A stretch of DNA of 27,619 bases, taken from NCBI GenBank assembly GCA_900540865.1, contig UQHH01000032.1:1-27619 (forward strand). The letters run 5' to 3'. Numbering within the stretch: the first letter of the stretch is position 1; each line of letters opens with the position of its first letter. Source of the DNA: an uncultured Oscillospiraceae bacterium (lineage in GTDB: Bacteria; Bacillota; Clostridia; Oscillospirales; Acutalibacteraceae). Below, one piece after another: positions 8,195 through 15,255 of this stretch. A model generated the notes under the pieces. That model searched no databases and had not been told where the DNA came from. It saw only the letters and a list, made by a program, of their open reading frames with translations. The position numbers were made by a program, and so were the translations under genes.

Positions 8195-8230
8195 AATCTT
8201 TTCCTCCTAAGTAATGTTTGCTGATATAAA

Positions 8231-8896
8231 TTAACCCACATTTTTCTTGGGGTTATTGCCTGTGTTGTCTTGAACCAGTATAAAGCGGTCGTAGTTCCAT
8301 GCTTTCTTTGCAAACTGTGTGGTGAGTGTTTCCGTCTCGTCCCCGTTTGCCGCCGCCTGGACGGTATCGGCTATTACGTCGAGCTGGACGTATTCGCCGT
8401 CCTGCAGGCCGCAGCTGAGCGTTACCGTGCTGTTTTGGAAAAGCTCAGTCGTTTGGGCGCCGGGCATAACGGGGTACTTATAGTAATAATAGCCGCCATG
8501 GAGCGTCCAATTTTCATGAAAGGCGGTCTTGGGGTCAATTGTTACCTCTTTGTTCAGGTATCCGCCCTGCTTGTCTTTTATTGAGGGCACGACAGCCACG
8601 CGGATAAAAACGGGTTTCTTTGCGTTGCCGTCAGGGTTCTCTATTATAACCTTTTTTGTCGTGACCGTTCCTGCGGCGTCCATCGTATACTCGGAGCCGT
8701 TTGGCTCGTTTATATCGATGTCGGTCACTGTCATCGGGAAAAACGGATTTGTCTTGTAATTGCTCTGCGCCGTATAAAAGCTCCAGGTCGCCGCGGTAAC
8801 GACGCCGGCGGCAAGCAACAGCAGGAGTGCCGTTATCACTCGTTTTTTGCCGGGAAGCGATTTGGTATTCTTCTTACCCGTATCATTTTCCCTCAT
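8231..8896 (-). CDS. SipW-dependent TasA-like protein (first paralog)
   Basis: A 221-residue secreted protein directly after sipW. The leader has an extended basic part (KKNTKSLPGKKR), a hydrophobic core, and TWSFYTAQSNYKTNPFF, a SipW-type pattern with N-x-F after the cut. VTDIDINEPNGSEYT follows, sharing the NEP strand with the next two proteins. The rest contains PVFIRVAVVPS, YYYYKYPVMPGAQTTELF and further beta segments. The similar YYYYQLPLKPGETAESL in the last gene of the operon shows the two are related. A longer frame starts at 8914, but GGAGGTGG lies seven bases before the ATG at 8896, which decides the start. The stop is 36 bases from the next gene. Confidence 0.83.
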   Translation of the reverse strand: MRENDTGKKNTKSLPGKKRVITALLLLLAAGVVTAATWSFYTAQSNYKTNPFFPMTVTDIDINEPNGSEYTMDAAGTVTTKKVIIENPDGNAKKPVFIRVAVVPSIKDKQGGYLNKEVTIDPKTAFHENWTLHGGYYYYKYPVMPGAQTTELFQNSTVTLSCGLQDGEYVQLDVIADTVQAAANGDETETLTTQFAKKAWNYDRFILVQDNTGNNPKKNVG

Positions 8897-8926
8897 AAAA
8901 CCACCTCCAAACAAGCCACATTTGTT

Positions 8927-9430
8927 TTACCGTTTTTCTTTTTTATTCCCGCCCAGGAAAATCTTTTCCAGCAGGACGAGCAATATCAAAACGCCTACGG
9001 CGCATAGAAGCAAAATTTTTCCAGTTAAAGACGATAGAAAGGTAAAGGCATAGCCCGCGTACGGTATAGAAAAATCACTCGCTTTTCCTATAATATCGGA
9101 ATATGGGATAGGTCCTTCGGTCGTATTTTGGTTTGCGATTCCCTTTGTTATGAAGGTGTCCGCCGCGCGGTCGGCCTCGATGACCTGATGGGTGATGATT
9201 TTGCCGCCCATAGTAAAGGTGACAGGGTCGCCCACATCGATTTCTTCAGACGGAACCCGCCTGACGTAAATCAGGGAACCGACAAGATATTTCGGCTCCA
9301 TGCTTCCGCTGATTACCGTATACGGCTTGAAGCCGAACAGCTGCGGTAAAAAACCAATCAGTACGACTAAAACCAGCACCACGGCAATTATGCCGGTACA
9401 AATTCTGTCTAATGCCTTAAATACTTTCAA
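8927..9430 (-). CDS. sipW: Signal peptidase I, SipW (ER) type
   Basis: A 167-residue membrane serine peptidase that removes the special leaders of TasA-like proteins. It has an N-terminal helix (about 11-31), the nucleophile in ISGSMEPKY (Ser43), and THQVIEA with His80 where eukaryotic and archaeal-type enzymes have His and ordinary bacterial ones have Lys. It then has GIANQNTTEGPIPYSDIIGK with the conserved Asp (about 111), and a second helix (about 131-158) followed by basic residues. The second membrane helix is usual for SipW. The start is a TTG with GGGAGG about nine bases upstream; TTG is also used by the last gene of this operon. It lies between the adhesin and its four substrates, which strongly supports the assignment. 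Confidence 0.93.
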   Translation of the reverse strand: MKVFKALDRICTGIIAVVLVLVVLIGFLPQLFGFKPYTVISGSMEPKYLVGSLIYVRRVPSEEIDVGDPVTFTMGGKIITHQVIEADRAADTFITKGIANQNTTEGPIPYSDIIGKASDFSIPYAGYAFTFLSSLTGKILLLCAVGVLILLVLLEKIFLGGNKKEKR

Positions 9431-9454
9431 GCGTGGTTCCCTCCCTTCTTAAAG

Positions 9455-12400
9455 TCAGGGTGCAGGCGTAAGCTTGTTTGCCGCACGCGCCGCGTCTCCC
9501 TCGATGCTGTGCCGGTCTGCCGACTTTACGTTTATAAACACGGCTTCAGGATTTACTTCGCTGCCGAACAGGATTGCCGCGTCCCCGGAAACTGAAGATT
9601 TGCCGGAGGTATCGTTAACTGTAAGGGATTTAAAGTCGTATTTCCACGCAAGCTTCGTGTCTTCCGTAATTCGGTAGTATTTGGTCGGGTCTACCGCGAG
9701 CGTCTCCGATTTCGTCAGGTTCATGCCGTCCGTCTTGTCAAAGCTTATTACGACAAAAGATGTTTTGTTCGGCGTCCCTGCGCAAGCCTGCGTATCGAAT
9801 TGCTCTATTTTAAATACAAAGCTTTGCTGCGCGGCTGTGAATTCCTCGTACCCGTGCGTATCACCCGGTATGCTGGTGCCTGTAATGACGGTGCCTTCGG
9901 AAAGCCCTGCCGGGTTGTCGTTTACGCCGTAATACAGCTCGTCGATTGTTTTAGTAATTGTAATCTGCGCTGTAACCAAACCGTTTATAAAATCACCGTA
10001 TGCGCCGAGCTGGGAAAGCGTACCGCTGAGGGCGCTCTTCGTTTCATCCCCGCCAACCGATTCCACCTTGAGGTAGCCCGGGATATTTATTTCCGTCACC
10101 TTATATTTCGTGCCGACAGGAACGCCTGTAATAACCGCTTCCTGCGTTCTTTTAAGTTTAATGATACCGTCGCTGCCGGCTGTCATCGGCACGCCGTCGA
10201 GCGTGTATTCTACAGGGTACGTGCGGAAGGTATCGTCGCTGCCGCCGAAAATATTGCTTAGTTCAATTTTAAACGAGTACTCCTCGTCCGGATTGTACAG
10301 ACCGCTGCTCATCGCCTGAGCCGTCAACTCTTTTTTAAATGCGATGTTCGCTGTCTTTACGGTGTTTGTATAAATTACCGTCTGCGCGGTGCTCCTTACC
10401 GCGTCGTTCGGGTCGAGGTTTGAGAAATTAAAGCTGTCCGTAGAATTTGACCGCAGGTTGTCGGTAACATAGCCGTTGCTGCCGCCGTAGCCGAGCATAA
10501 CGCCGTCTACATCAAGCAGCTCCCACTGCGTACTGTAATAGTCGGAAAGCTTTTTCCCGCTGGGGTTAAATTGAACCGCTGCATCCTCAGCGCGGGAAGG
10601 CTCTTGCAGGTCTTCGTTTTGCAGCAGGCGCATATCGCTGCCCTTTGTAAACTGGTGGACATACTTCATTTTCTGACCATACATCAGGGTTTGCCCTCTG
10701 GAGGTCATGGTTTTCGGCGCCGCGAAAGAATCATATAGCCCGTGGATAACCGTCGGCTCCACCGCCGTCCAGTTGTTTCCGTCCGGTATAAAATTGTCTC
10801 CCGGCTCGGCCGTGCTTCCGCTGTAGCTGCTCCAGCTTCCATCCCATCTGCCCAGTGAAGTGTTGGTCTCGCCGATTGTGAAGAAGTTATCACTTCCGGG
10901 CTTGAGGTCAACCGTGGAGTTTACGTTCGTCCAGCTTCCGCCGTCGGTATTGCGGAATATCACATTTTCCGGGACGGCAGCAAGGTCACAGTAGAAATAA
11001 CCAGCCGTATCGTCCTTGGTCATTTTGGTATAGGTTCCCTGTTCGGTTCCTTTCCATGTAAAAGCATACGCCTGCGTCCAGCCCGCTTTTGAAGCGTCGA
11101 GCATCAGCGTATGGCCAGCAGCCGGCGGCGCTTCTCCCGCTTTATTGAGGAGCGTCTGCTGCCCCTCCACCGTTCTCACCACATCATAGGCTTCCGGATA
11201 AACAAGGCCGGAATTCCCATTTTCAGTTGAGCCTTTGTTTTCGAGCGAATAGGAGAATGCGTTATTGTCGGCCGCTTTTTTCGTATCCGAAAGAAGCGCA
11301 CTGTTCACGCCGTCAAAAGCGACGTCGGTGTCAACCGTGAGCGTGTTCGTCTGCGGGAAATTGAAACTGAGCTTGAGGTTTGATTCCCACATGCCGCGCT
11401 CCATATAAAACATGGTAAGCGTGTGCGTCTGCGTCGGGTCGGAAAAATCCACAAGGCTAGAAAAATCGTAGGTATAAGGCGTTGTAACCTGCGCGTATCT
11501 ATCGTTCGTGTTACCGTCGAACACGCCTGTCGCCACAGTGGACTTCATCGTCCTGAAATTGATGGAGCCCTCGCTCTTGGAGTGCGCGCCGCCCATGTCG
11601 AGCACAAGCTTTCCATCAATGAAAATCCAAACGTCGTCGTCGCCGGAAAACTCAAATACAATGTCGCTTCCGTCGATTTTCCCATTTGCCGTCATGGAAA
11701 ACGGTATTTCAAATTTTGCGCCGAAGCCGTAATCGAGCTTGCCCTTGTCGGGAGGATTGCCGTTATTAAAAGGGAAAAATCCGGGCTTGCCGCTTCCCGA
11801 CATCGCCGTATCTAGTACGGCGTTATTGGTATATTGAAAAGTTGACCCGTTAAAATACAGGTTTTTCTGAGAAGAGTCGAACTCATAATAGGTAACGCCG
11901 CCGCGCTGTGTCTGATAAAATGGGAACTCTACGTTTTCATAAATATCGGCAAACGTTGTACCCGTGACCGCGTAGTCGGGCGAATTTGCCAAAACATAGG
12001 ACGCCCTGCGCTGTGTACCGCTGGATACGACATTTACGTCCCGCGTCGCCGCAGCCCCATCCACAGAGGTAATGTGCAGCCTCACCTTTTCCGGCCTGCT
12101 CTTCCAGCCGTTCGAGCTGTCCAGATTGATAACAAAAGTCGTGTTTTGGGAGGTATCCCCCTTCGCGGTCTGTACAAACGTCCTTGAGCCGTTGGAACCG
12201 GCCGTGTAGGTGTAGGTATTTCCCTGCACGAAGCTGCGCTTTGTATTATCAGCCGTGTCCTGCCACCAGCTTCCGTCGGAATAAAATTCAAAGGTTACGG
12301 TGTTGAGCTTACCCGTACCCTCGGAACGGTTTTCGTTAAACCACTCGCGGCTGAAGTAGGGAAGCTCTTTTCCGTTCTGCGTAAGCTTCCCGTCGGTCAG

Positions 12401-12826
12401 TGTATCGTCGACGAGTCCCAAAGCGGCCGCGTTGTTGTTTCCCTGGTTTGCAAGGTTTGCGCCATATTTAAAATTGGTAAGCTGCTCAGAGCCGTACCCG
12501 TTAAAAAAGTCTCCGAAATAAAGCGGGGTATTATAGCCGCTGCGCGCAATCTGCTCGTTGAATCTGCCGTATGGAAGAAAATTTGGGAACCCGCCAGAGC
12601 GGGTTCCCGCATCGGGCGCTGCGCCCGATGTTTCGACTTGATTGTTGTATTTATAGTCATAAAGTGAAACGGGTATGTAAAGGTAATCGTCCCCCGCCGC
12701 ACTTGCCGAGCCGGTTGCAAGGGCCGTAAGCGCGGCAATAGATACAGAAAATAAAATTAAAACCGCCATCAGCAAGGTAATTGCCTTTTTTCCGCTATAC
12801 CGCATTTTTCTGAACGCAGAAACCAT
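9455..12826 (-). CDS. Large fibro-slime domain adhesin with starch-binding-type insert
   Basis: A 1123-residue secreted protein, first gene of the SipW operon. Residues 1-44 form a signal peptide (SGKKAITLLM, hydrophobic core, ATGSASAAG). Residues of about 85-170 and 300-490 form a fibro-slime/PA14-like region; the signature GDDDVWIFIDGKLVLDMGG sits at 395-413. Residues 572-665 look like a CBM26-type module (WTQAYAFTW, YTKMTKD, NVIFRNTDGGSWTN). Residues 828-950 and 953-1101 are two beta domains of the Cna-B-like or DUF5979-like kind (FKKELTA, VTEINIPGY; ITKTIDE, YYRITEDTKLAW). The protein ends in ANKLTPAP with no LPxTG and no membrane helix, so its attachment is unclear. AAAGGCGG lies ten bases before the ATG. 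Domain names are by motif recognition; overall family membership is fairly sure, function as adhesin or matrix tip is inferred. Confidence 0.82.
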   Translation of the reverse strand: MVSAFRKMRYSGKKAITLLMAVLILFSVSIAALTALATGSASAAGDDYLYIPVSLYDYKYNNQVETSGAAPDAGTRSGGFPNFLPYGRFNEQIARSGYNTPLYFGDFFNGYGSEQLTNFKYGANLANQGNNNAAALGLVDDTLTDGKLTQNGKELPYFSREWFNENRSEGTGKLNTVTFEFYSDGSWWQDTADNTKRSFVQGNTYTYTAGSNGSRTFVQTAKGDTSQNTTFVINLDSSNGWKSRPEKVRLHITSVDGAAATRDVNVVSSGTQRRASYVLANSPDYAVTGTTFADIYENVEFPFYQTQRGGVTYYEFDSSQKNLYFNGSTFQYTNNAVLDTAMSGSGKPGFFPFNNGNPPDKGKLDYGFGAKFEIPFSMTANGKIDGSDIVFEFSGDDDVWIFIDGKLVLDMGGAHSKSEGSINFRTMKSTVATGVFDGNTNDRYAQVTTPYTYDFSSLVDFSDPTQTHTLTMFYMERGMWESNLKLSFNFPQTNTLTVDTDVAFDGVNSALLSDTKKAADNNAFSYSLENKGSTENGNSGLVYPEAYDVVRTVEGQQTLLNKAGEAPPAAGHTLMLDASKAGWTQAYAFTWKGTEQGTYTKMTKDDTAGYFYCDLAAVPENVIFRNTDGGSWTNVNSTVDLKPGSDNFFTIGETNTSLGRWDGSWSSYSGSTAEPGDNFIPDGNNWTAVEPTVIHGLYDSFAAPKTMTSRGQTLMYGQKMKYVHQFTKGSDMRLLQNEDLQEPSRAEDAAVQFNPSGKKLSDYYSTQWELLDVDGVMLGYGGSNGYVTDNLRSNSTDSFNFSNLDPNDAVRSTAQTVIYTNTVKTANIAFKKELTAQAMSSGLYNPDEEYSFKIELSNIFGGSDDTFRTYPVEYTLDGVPMTAGSDGIIKLKRTQEAVITGVPVGTKYKVTEINIPGYLKVESVGGDETKSALSGTLSQLGAYGDFINGLVTAQITITKTIDELYYGVNDNPAGLSEGTVITGTSIPGDTHGYEEFTAAQQSFVFKIEQFDTQACAGTPNKTSFVVISFDKTDGMNLTKSETLAVDPTKYYRITEDTKLAWKYDFKSLTVNDTSGKSSVSGDAAILFGSEVNPEAVFINVKSADRHSIEGDAARAANKLTPAP

Positions 12827-12950
12827 TTTGCTTACCGCCTTTCTTAAAGTAGATTAGCATCTCGCTAAAGCAATAAACTGTAAAAAAACACGGAAATGTA
12901 AGTCCACATGCTAATTGTGATGCAATCTATAACAAAAATGGACTGTTTAT

Positions 12951-12978
12951 ATTATATTCCATAATTTTCCAGAGTCAA
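12951..12978 (-). promoter_or_regulatory. Sigma-A promoter of the adhesin/SipW/TasA-like operon
   Basis: On the minus strand TTGACT (12973-12978) and TATAAT (12951-12956) are separated by 16 bases. Transcription would start near 12944, leaving a leader of about 118 bases before the adhesin ATG. The leader holds a small hairpin with TTAGC/GCTAA arms around a GAGAT loop. The surrounding intergenic stretch (12827-13173) is otherwise AT-rich and holds only the operator-like repeat and the galM terminator listed separately. Confidence 0.75.
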
Positions 12979-12981
12979 TAA

Positions 12982-12999
12982 TTGTTAAAAAATTAACAA
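12982..12999. repeat. Inverted repeat, possible operator just upstream of the matrix promoter
   Basis: TTGTTAA at 12982-12988 and TTAACAA at 12993-12999 form a perfect 7-bp palindrome with a four-base AT centre. It lies three bases upstream of the -35 hexamer, where an activator or repressor dimer could touch RNA polymerase. No known binding motif was recognised, and an AT-rich palindrome in AT-rich DNA could be chance. Confidence 0.45.
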
Positions 13000-13116
13000 C
13001 TTTTAGTTTTATTTTACCAAACATATCTAAACACCTATATGGTAGAATTGTTTACTTTTTTCTCTTTTTTAGTAATTTCATTTAATTTGATTGTCAAAAT
13101 TTATGCATTTTATCGT

Positions 13117-13162
13117 GAAAAATACAAGCGGCGGGATGCAAAAACAAAATTGCGCCCCGCCG
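13117..13162 (-). terminator. Terminator after galM
   Basis: Arms at about 13129-13141 and 13150-13162 form a stem built around GGCGGG/CCCGCC with one mismatch and one G-U pair. On the minus strand it is followed after six bases by ATTTTT. It lies 12 bases after the galM stop codon. Confidence 0.7.
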
Positions 13163-13173
13163 TTCACTTTCTT

Positions 13174-14226
13174 TTATTCAATTATACCAAAGCGGTACTC
13201 GGTAACAGCTTCGGCCTCTTTTCCCGCCGGTAAAAACGGAGAAAGGAAATCAGGATGGTTTACAGCGTCGGGAAAATATTGTGTTTCCAGGCAAAAGCCA
13301 TCGCCATTATGATATGAGACGCCTCTCTTTCCGGCAGGCGCACCCTCCAAAAAATTCCCCGTATAGAACTGTATGCCCGGCAGCCCGCTCCACACGGACA
13401 ACGTAATACCGCTTTTCAGGCTTTCTCCGTATGCCGCCTCGCGAAATTGCCCCGCTTGGCCGTTAACCGCATAGTTAAAATCAAACCCGCCCGCAAATAC
13501 AAATTGAGAATGCTCCGCCCCAATACGGCTGCCAATGGGCACGGCTGCTCGCAGGTCGAGCGGCGTACCTTCTACCGTTGCCAGCGTGCCGTCTGGTATC
13601 AGGGTTTGACTGACCGGCGTGTAAAAATCGGCGTTGATTCTGACATTTTGCTTCAGGACCGTGCCGCCCGCGCAGCCGTCGAGATTAAAATAGGAGTGGT
13701 TCGTCAGGCTGCAAAGCGTGTCTTTATCGCTGATGGCTCTGTAGGAAATACGCAGGGCGTTGTTCTGTGTAAGCACGTATGTTACCGTAACCCTGAGCGT
13801 TCCGGGATAGCCCTCTTCCCCGTCGGGACTGGTATAACAAAGGCAAAGCTTCTCTCCCTGTATTTCCGGAGTAAACACCTTTTTATCAAAGCCCTGTATG
13901 CCGCCGTGCAGATGGTTTTTTCCGTTATTGCAGGCAAGGCGGTATTCCTTTTCGTTTAACGCAAACACCCCGTTTGCTATACGGTTGCAAACGCGCCCCG
14001 CAATACTTCCAAGATATTTGTCCTGACGGACATAGCCGTCAAGCCCGTCATAGCCGAGCACCACATCAGTCGGCACACCCGTTCTGTCCGGTACATATAA
14101 AGCGCGCACGGCGCAGCCGTAATTCAAGATTTCAGCACGCATACCGTTTTCGTTTGTTAAAGTAAACAGGAAGACTTCCTTCCCATCCGGCGCGGTTCCA
14201 AACGGTTTCTTTTCAATTTGATACAC
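13174..14226 (-). CDS. galM: Aldose 1-epimerase (mutarotase)
   Basis: A 350-residue cytoplasmic enzyme, full length for the family, that interconverts alpha and beta anomers of galactose or glucose and so feeds the Leloir pathway. Visible motifs are ILNYGCAVRALYVPD (33-47), GSIAGRVCNRIANG (73-86), NHLHGG (104-109, substrate-binding His), TNHSYFNLDG (175-184, His177 the likely general acid), the galactose-binding Asp249 in GGFDFNY, and LETQYFPDA (Glu314 the likely general base). Translation starts at a GTG with AGAGG about nine bases upstream; the upstream ATG at 14244-14242 is out of frame. It diverges from the AraC-type regulator gene with a shared 100-bp promoter region and lies in a cluster with alpha-galactosidase, which fits handling of galactose freed from raffinose-type sugars. 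Confidence 0.95.
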   Translation of the reverse strand: MYQIEKKPFGTAPDGKEVFLFTLTNENGMRAEILNYGCAVRALYVPDRTGVPTDVVLGYDGLDGYVRQDKYLGSIAGRVCNRIANGVFALNEKEYRLACNNGKNHLHGGIQGFDKKVFTPEIQGEKLCLCYTSPDGEEGYPGTLRVTVTYVLTQNNALRISYRAISDKDTLCSLTNHSYFNLDGCAGGTVLKQNVRINADFYTPVSQTLIPDGTLATVEGTPLDLRAAVPIGSRIGAEHSQFVFAGGFDFNYAVNGQAGQFREAAYGESLKSGITLSVWSGLPGIQFYTGNFLEGAPAGKRGVSYHNGDGFCLETQYFPDAVNHPDFLSPFLPAGKEAEAVTEYRFGIIE

Positions 14227-14260
14227 ACAAAACGCCTCTTTTCATTTTCTATTCCTTTCT

Positions 14261-14293
14261 AATATAGACTTTAACAGAAAAAACGGCTAAAAT
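14261..14293. promoter_or_regulatory. Divergent promoter region between galM and the AraC-type regulator
   Basis: On the plus strand TAGACT (14265-14270), 17 bases and TAAAAT (14288-14293) make a plausible promoter for the regulator gene. On the minus strand TATATT (14261-14266) could be the galM -10, with no good -35. A weak -35 fits dependence on an activator. The two elements overlap, so the genes may compete for polymerase. No clear repeat for AraC binding was found. Confidence 0.4.
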
Positions 14294-14326
14294 AAAGACA
14301 GAAATTAGCAGATAGGAGCTGGGGTA

Positions 14327-15205
14327 ATGGAGGACGCGTATGTCATGCAGCTGCCGGACAGGATGTTCCGTGAGCTTTACCTGTGTTTCTGCGGCTATGC
14401 GAAATGCGAGCCGCTCCACAGCTTCGGACCCGCGGTCCGCCCGAATTATATCCTCCATTATATTTTAGAGGGAAAGGGTATTTACCAGATTAACGGAAAT
14501 ACCTACGAGCTGTGCGCGGGTCAGGGCTTTTTGATTCCGCCTGACGTACAAACCTTTTACCGCGCCGACAGGGATACGCCCTGGCGTTATCTCTGGGTGG
14601 GCTTTGGCGGCGCCAACGTCCAGGAGTATTTAAAGGACGCGGGGCTTGCGGGCGAGCCGGTATTTACCTGCGGCCAGGGAGAGCGCTTGAAGGAAATCGT
14701 ACTTGAAATGCTCGGACGGAATACCTTCGGCGCCCACAATGAATTTAAGCTGCAAAGCCTGCTGCTCGACTTTTTTTCCGTGCTTGCGGAGGCCTCCGTT
14801 TCCATTCCCGGCGCGGAAAAACGAACGAATAAAAGCAACCTTTATGTTAAAAAAGCGGTCGAGTTTATCCAGAACAACTATTCAAATCCCATCAGAATAA
14901 ACGATGTGGCCGGATATACGGCTGTCAGCCGGAGCTACCTGTACCGACTCTTCCGCGAGGTTACGGGAAAATCCCCCCAGGAATACCTGACCGCGTTCCG
15001 CATTACCCGCGCGCGGGAGCTGCTCTCCTTTACAGAGCTTTCAGTCGAAAGCGTCGCGCTTTCCTGCGGCTACAGGGACCCGCTCGTTTTTGCCAAGACC
15101 TTTAAAAATAAAACGGGCAAGACGCCGAGCGAGTACAGGAAAGCACATCATAAAGCGCTTGTGAAGGAAATTTCACATCATGCAAAAAAGCTCGACGATA
15201 TTTAA
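14327..15205 (+). CDS. AraC family transcriptional regulator of galactoside genes
   Basis: A 292-residue regulator, the only plus-strand gene in the window. Residues of about 40-130 form the AraC N-terminal cupin-like sugar-sensing domain (NYILHYILEGKGIYQINGN, then GQGFLIPPDVQTFYRAD, PWRYLWVGF). Residues of about 180-280 are the double helix-turn-helix: INDVAGYTAVSRSYLYRLFR, GKSPQEYLTAFRITRAR, then VALSCGYRDPLVFAKTFK and GKTPSEYRKAH. This layout is that of MsmR/RafR-like activators of alpha-galactoside uptake and hydrolysis. The ATG has AGGAG nine bases upstream. The gene sits between divergent galM and convergent alpha-galactosidase, so both are the likely targets; this is inferred from position, not from a binding site. 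Confidence 0.92.
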   Translation: MEDAYVMQLPDRMFRELYLCFCGYAKCEPLHSFGPAVRPNYILHYILEGKGIYQINGNTYELCAGQGFLIPPDVQTFYRADRDTPWRYLWVGFGGANVQEYLKDAGLAGEPVFTCGQGERLKEIVLEMLGRNTFGAHNEFKLQSLLLDFFSVLAEASVSIPGAEKRTNKSNLYVKKAVEFIQNNYSNPIRINDVAGYTAVSRSYLYRLFREVTGKSPQEYLTAFRITRARELLSFTELSVESVALSCGYRDPLVFAKTFKNKTGKTPSEYRKAHHKALVKEISHHAKKLDDI

Positions 15206-15210
15206 AACCT

Positions 15211-15240
15211 GACGGGACGGCATCATGCCGACCTTTTATC
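15211..15240. terminator. Possible short terminator between convergent regulator and alpha-galactosidase genes
   Basis: CGGCA (15218-15222) and TGCCG (15226-15230) form a five-base-pair stem with a three-base loop, extended by two more pairs after an A-A mismatch. CCTTTTATC follows on the plus strand. It is small, and it is the only hairpin seen in the 50-bp convergent gap. Confidence 0.35.
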
Positions 15241-15255
15241 ATGTATCGGAATTAT

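Noticed and set aside
7403..8224. Plus-strand 273-codon open frame
   Set aside because: It is exactly antisense to a TasA-like gene with a clear leader and ribosome site; the product is Arg/Val/Cys-rich and has no recognisable domain.
9455..9530. Sortase anchor at the adhesin C-terminus
   Set aside because: The end sequence has no LPxTG-like motif, no hydrophobic helix and no basic tail.
12982..12999. SinR or AbrB operator at the matrix promoter
   Set aside because: The palindrome does not match the SinR GTTCTYT box, and no defined AbrB consensus can be judged by eye.
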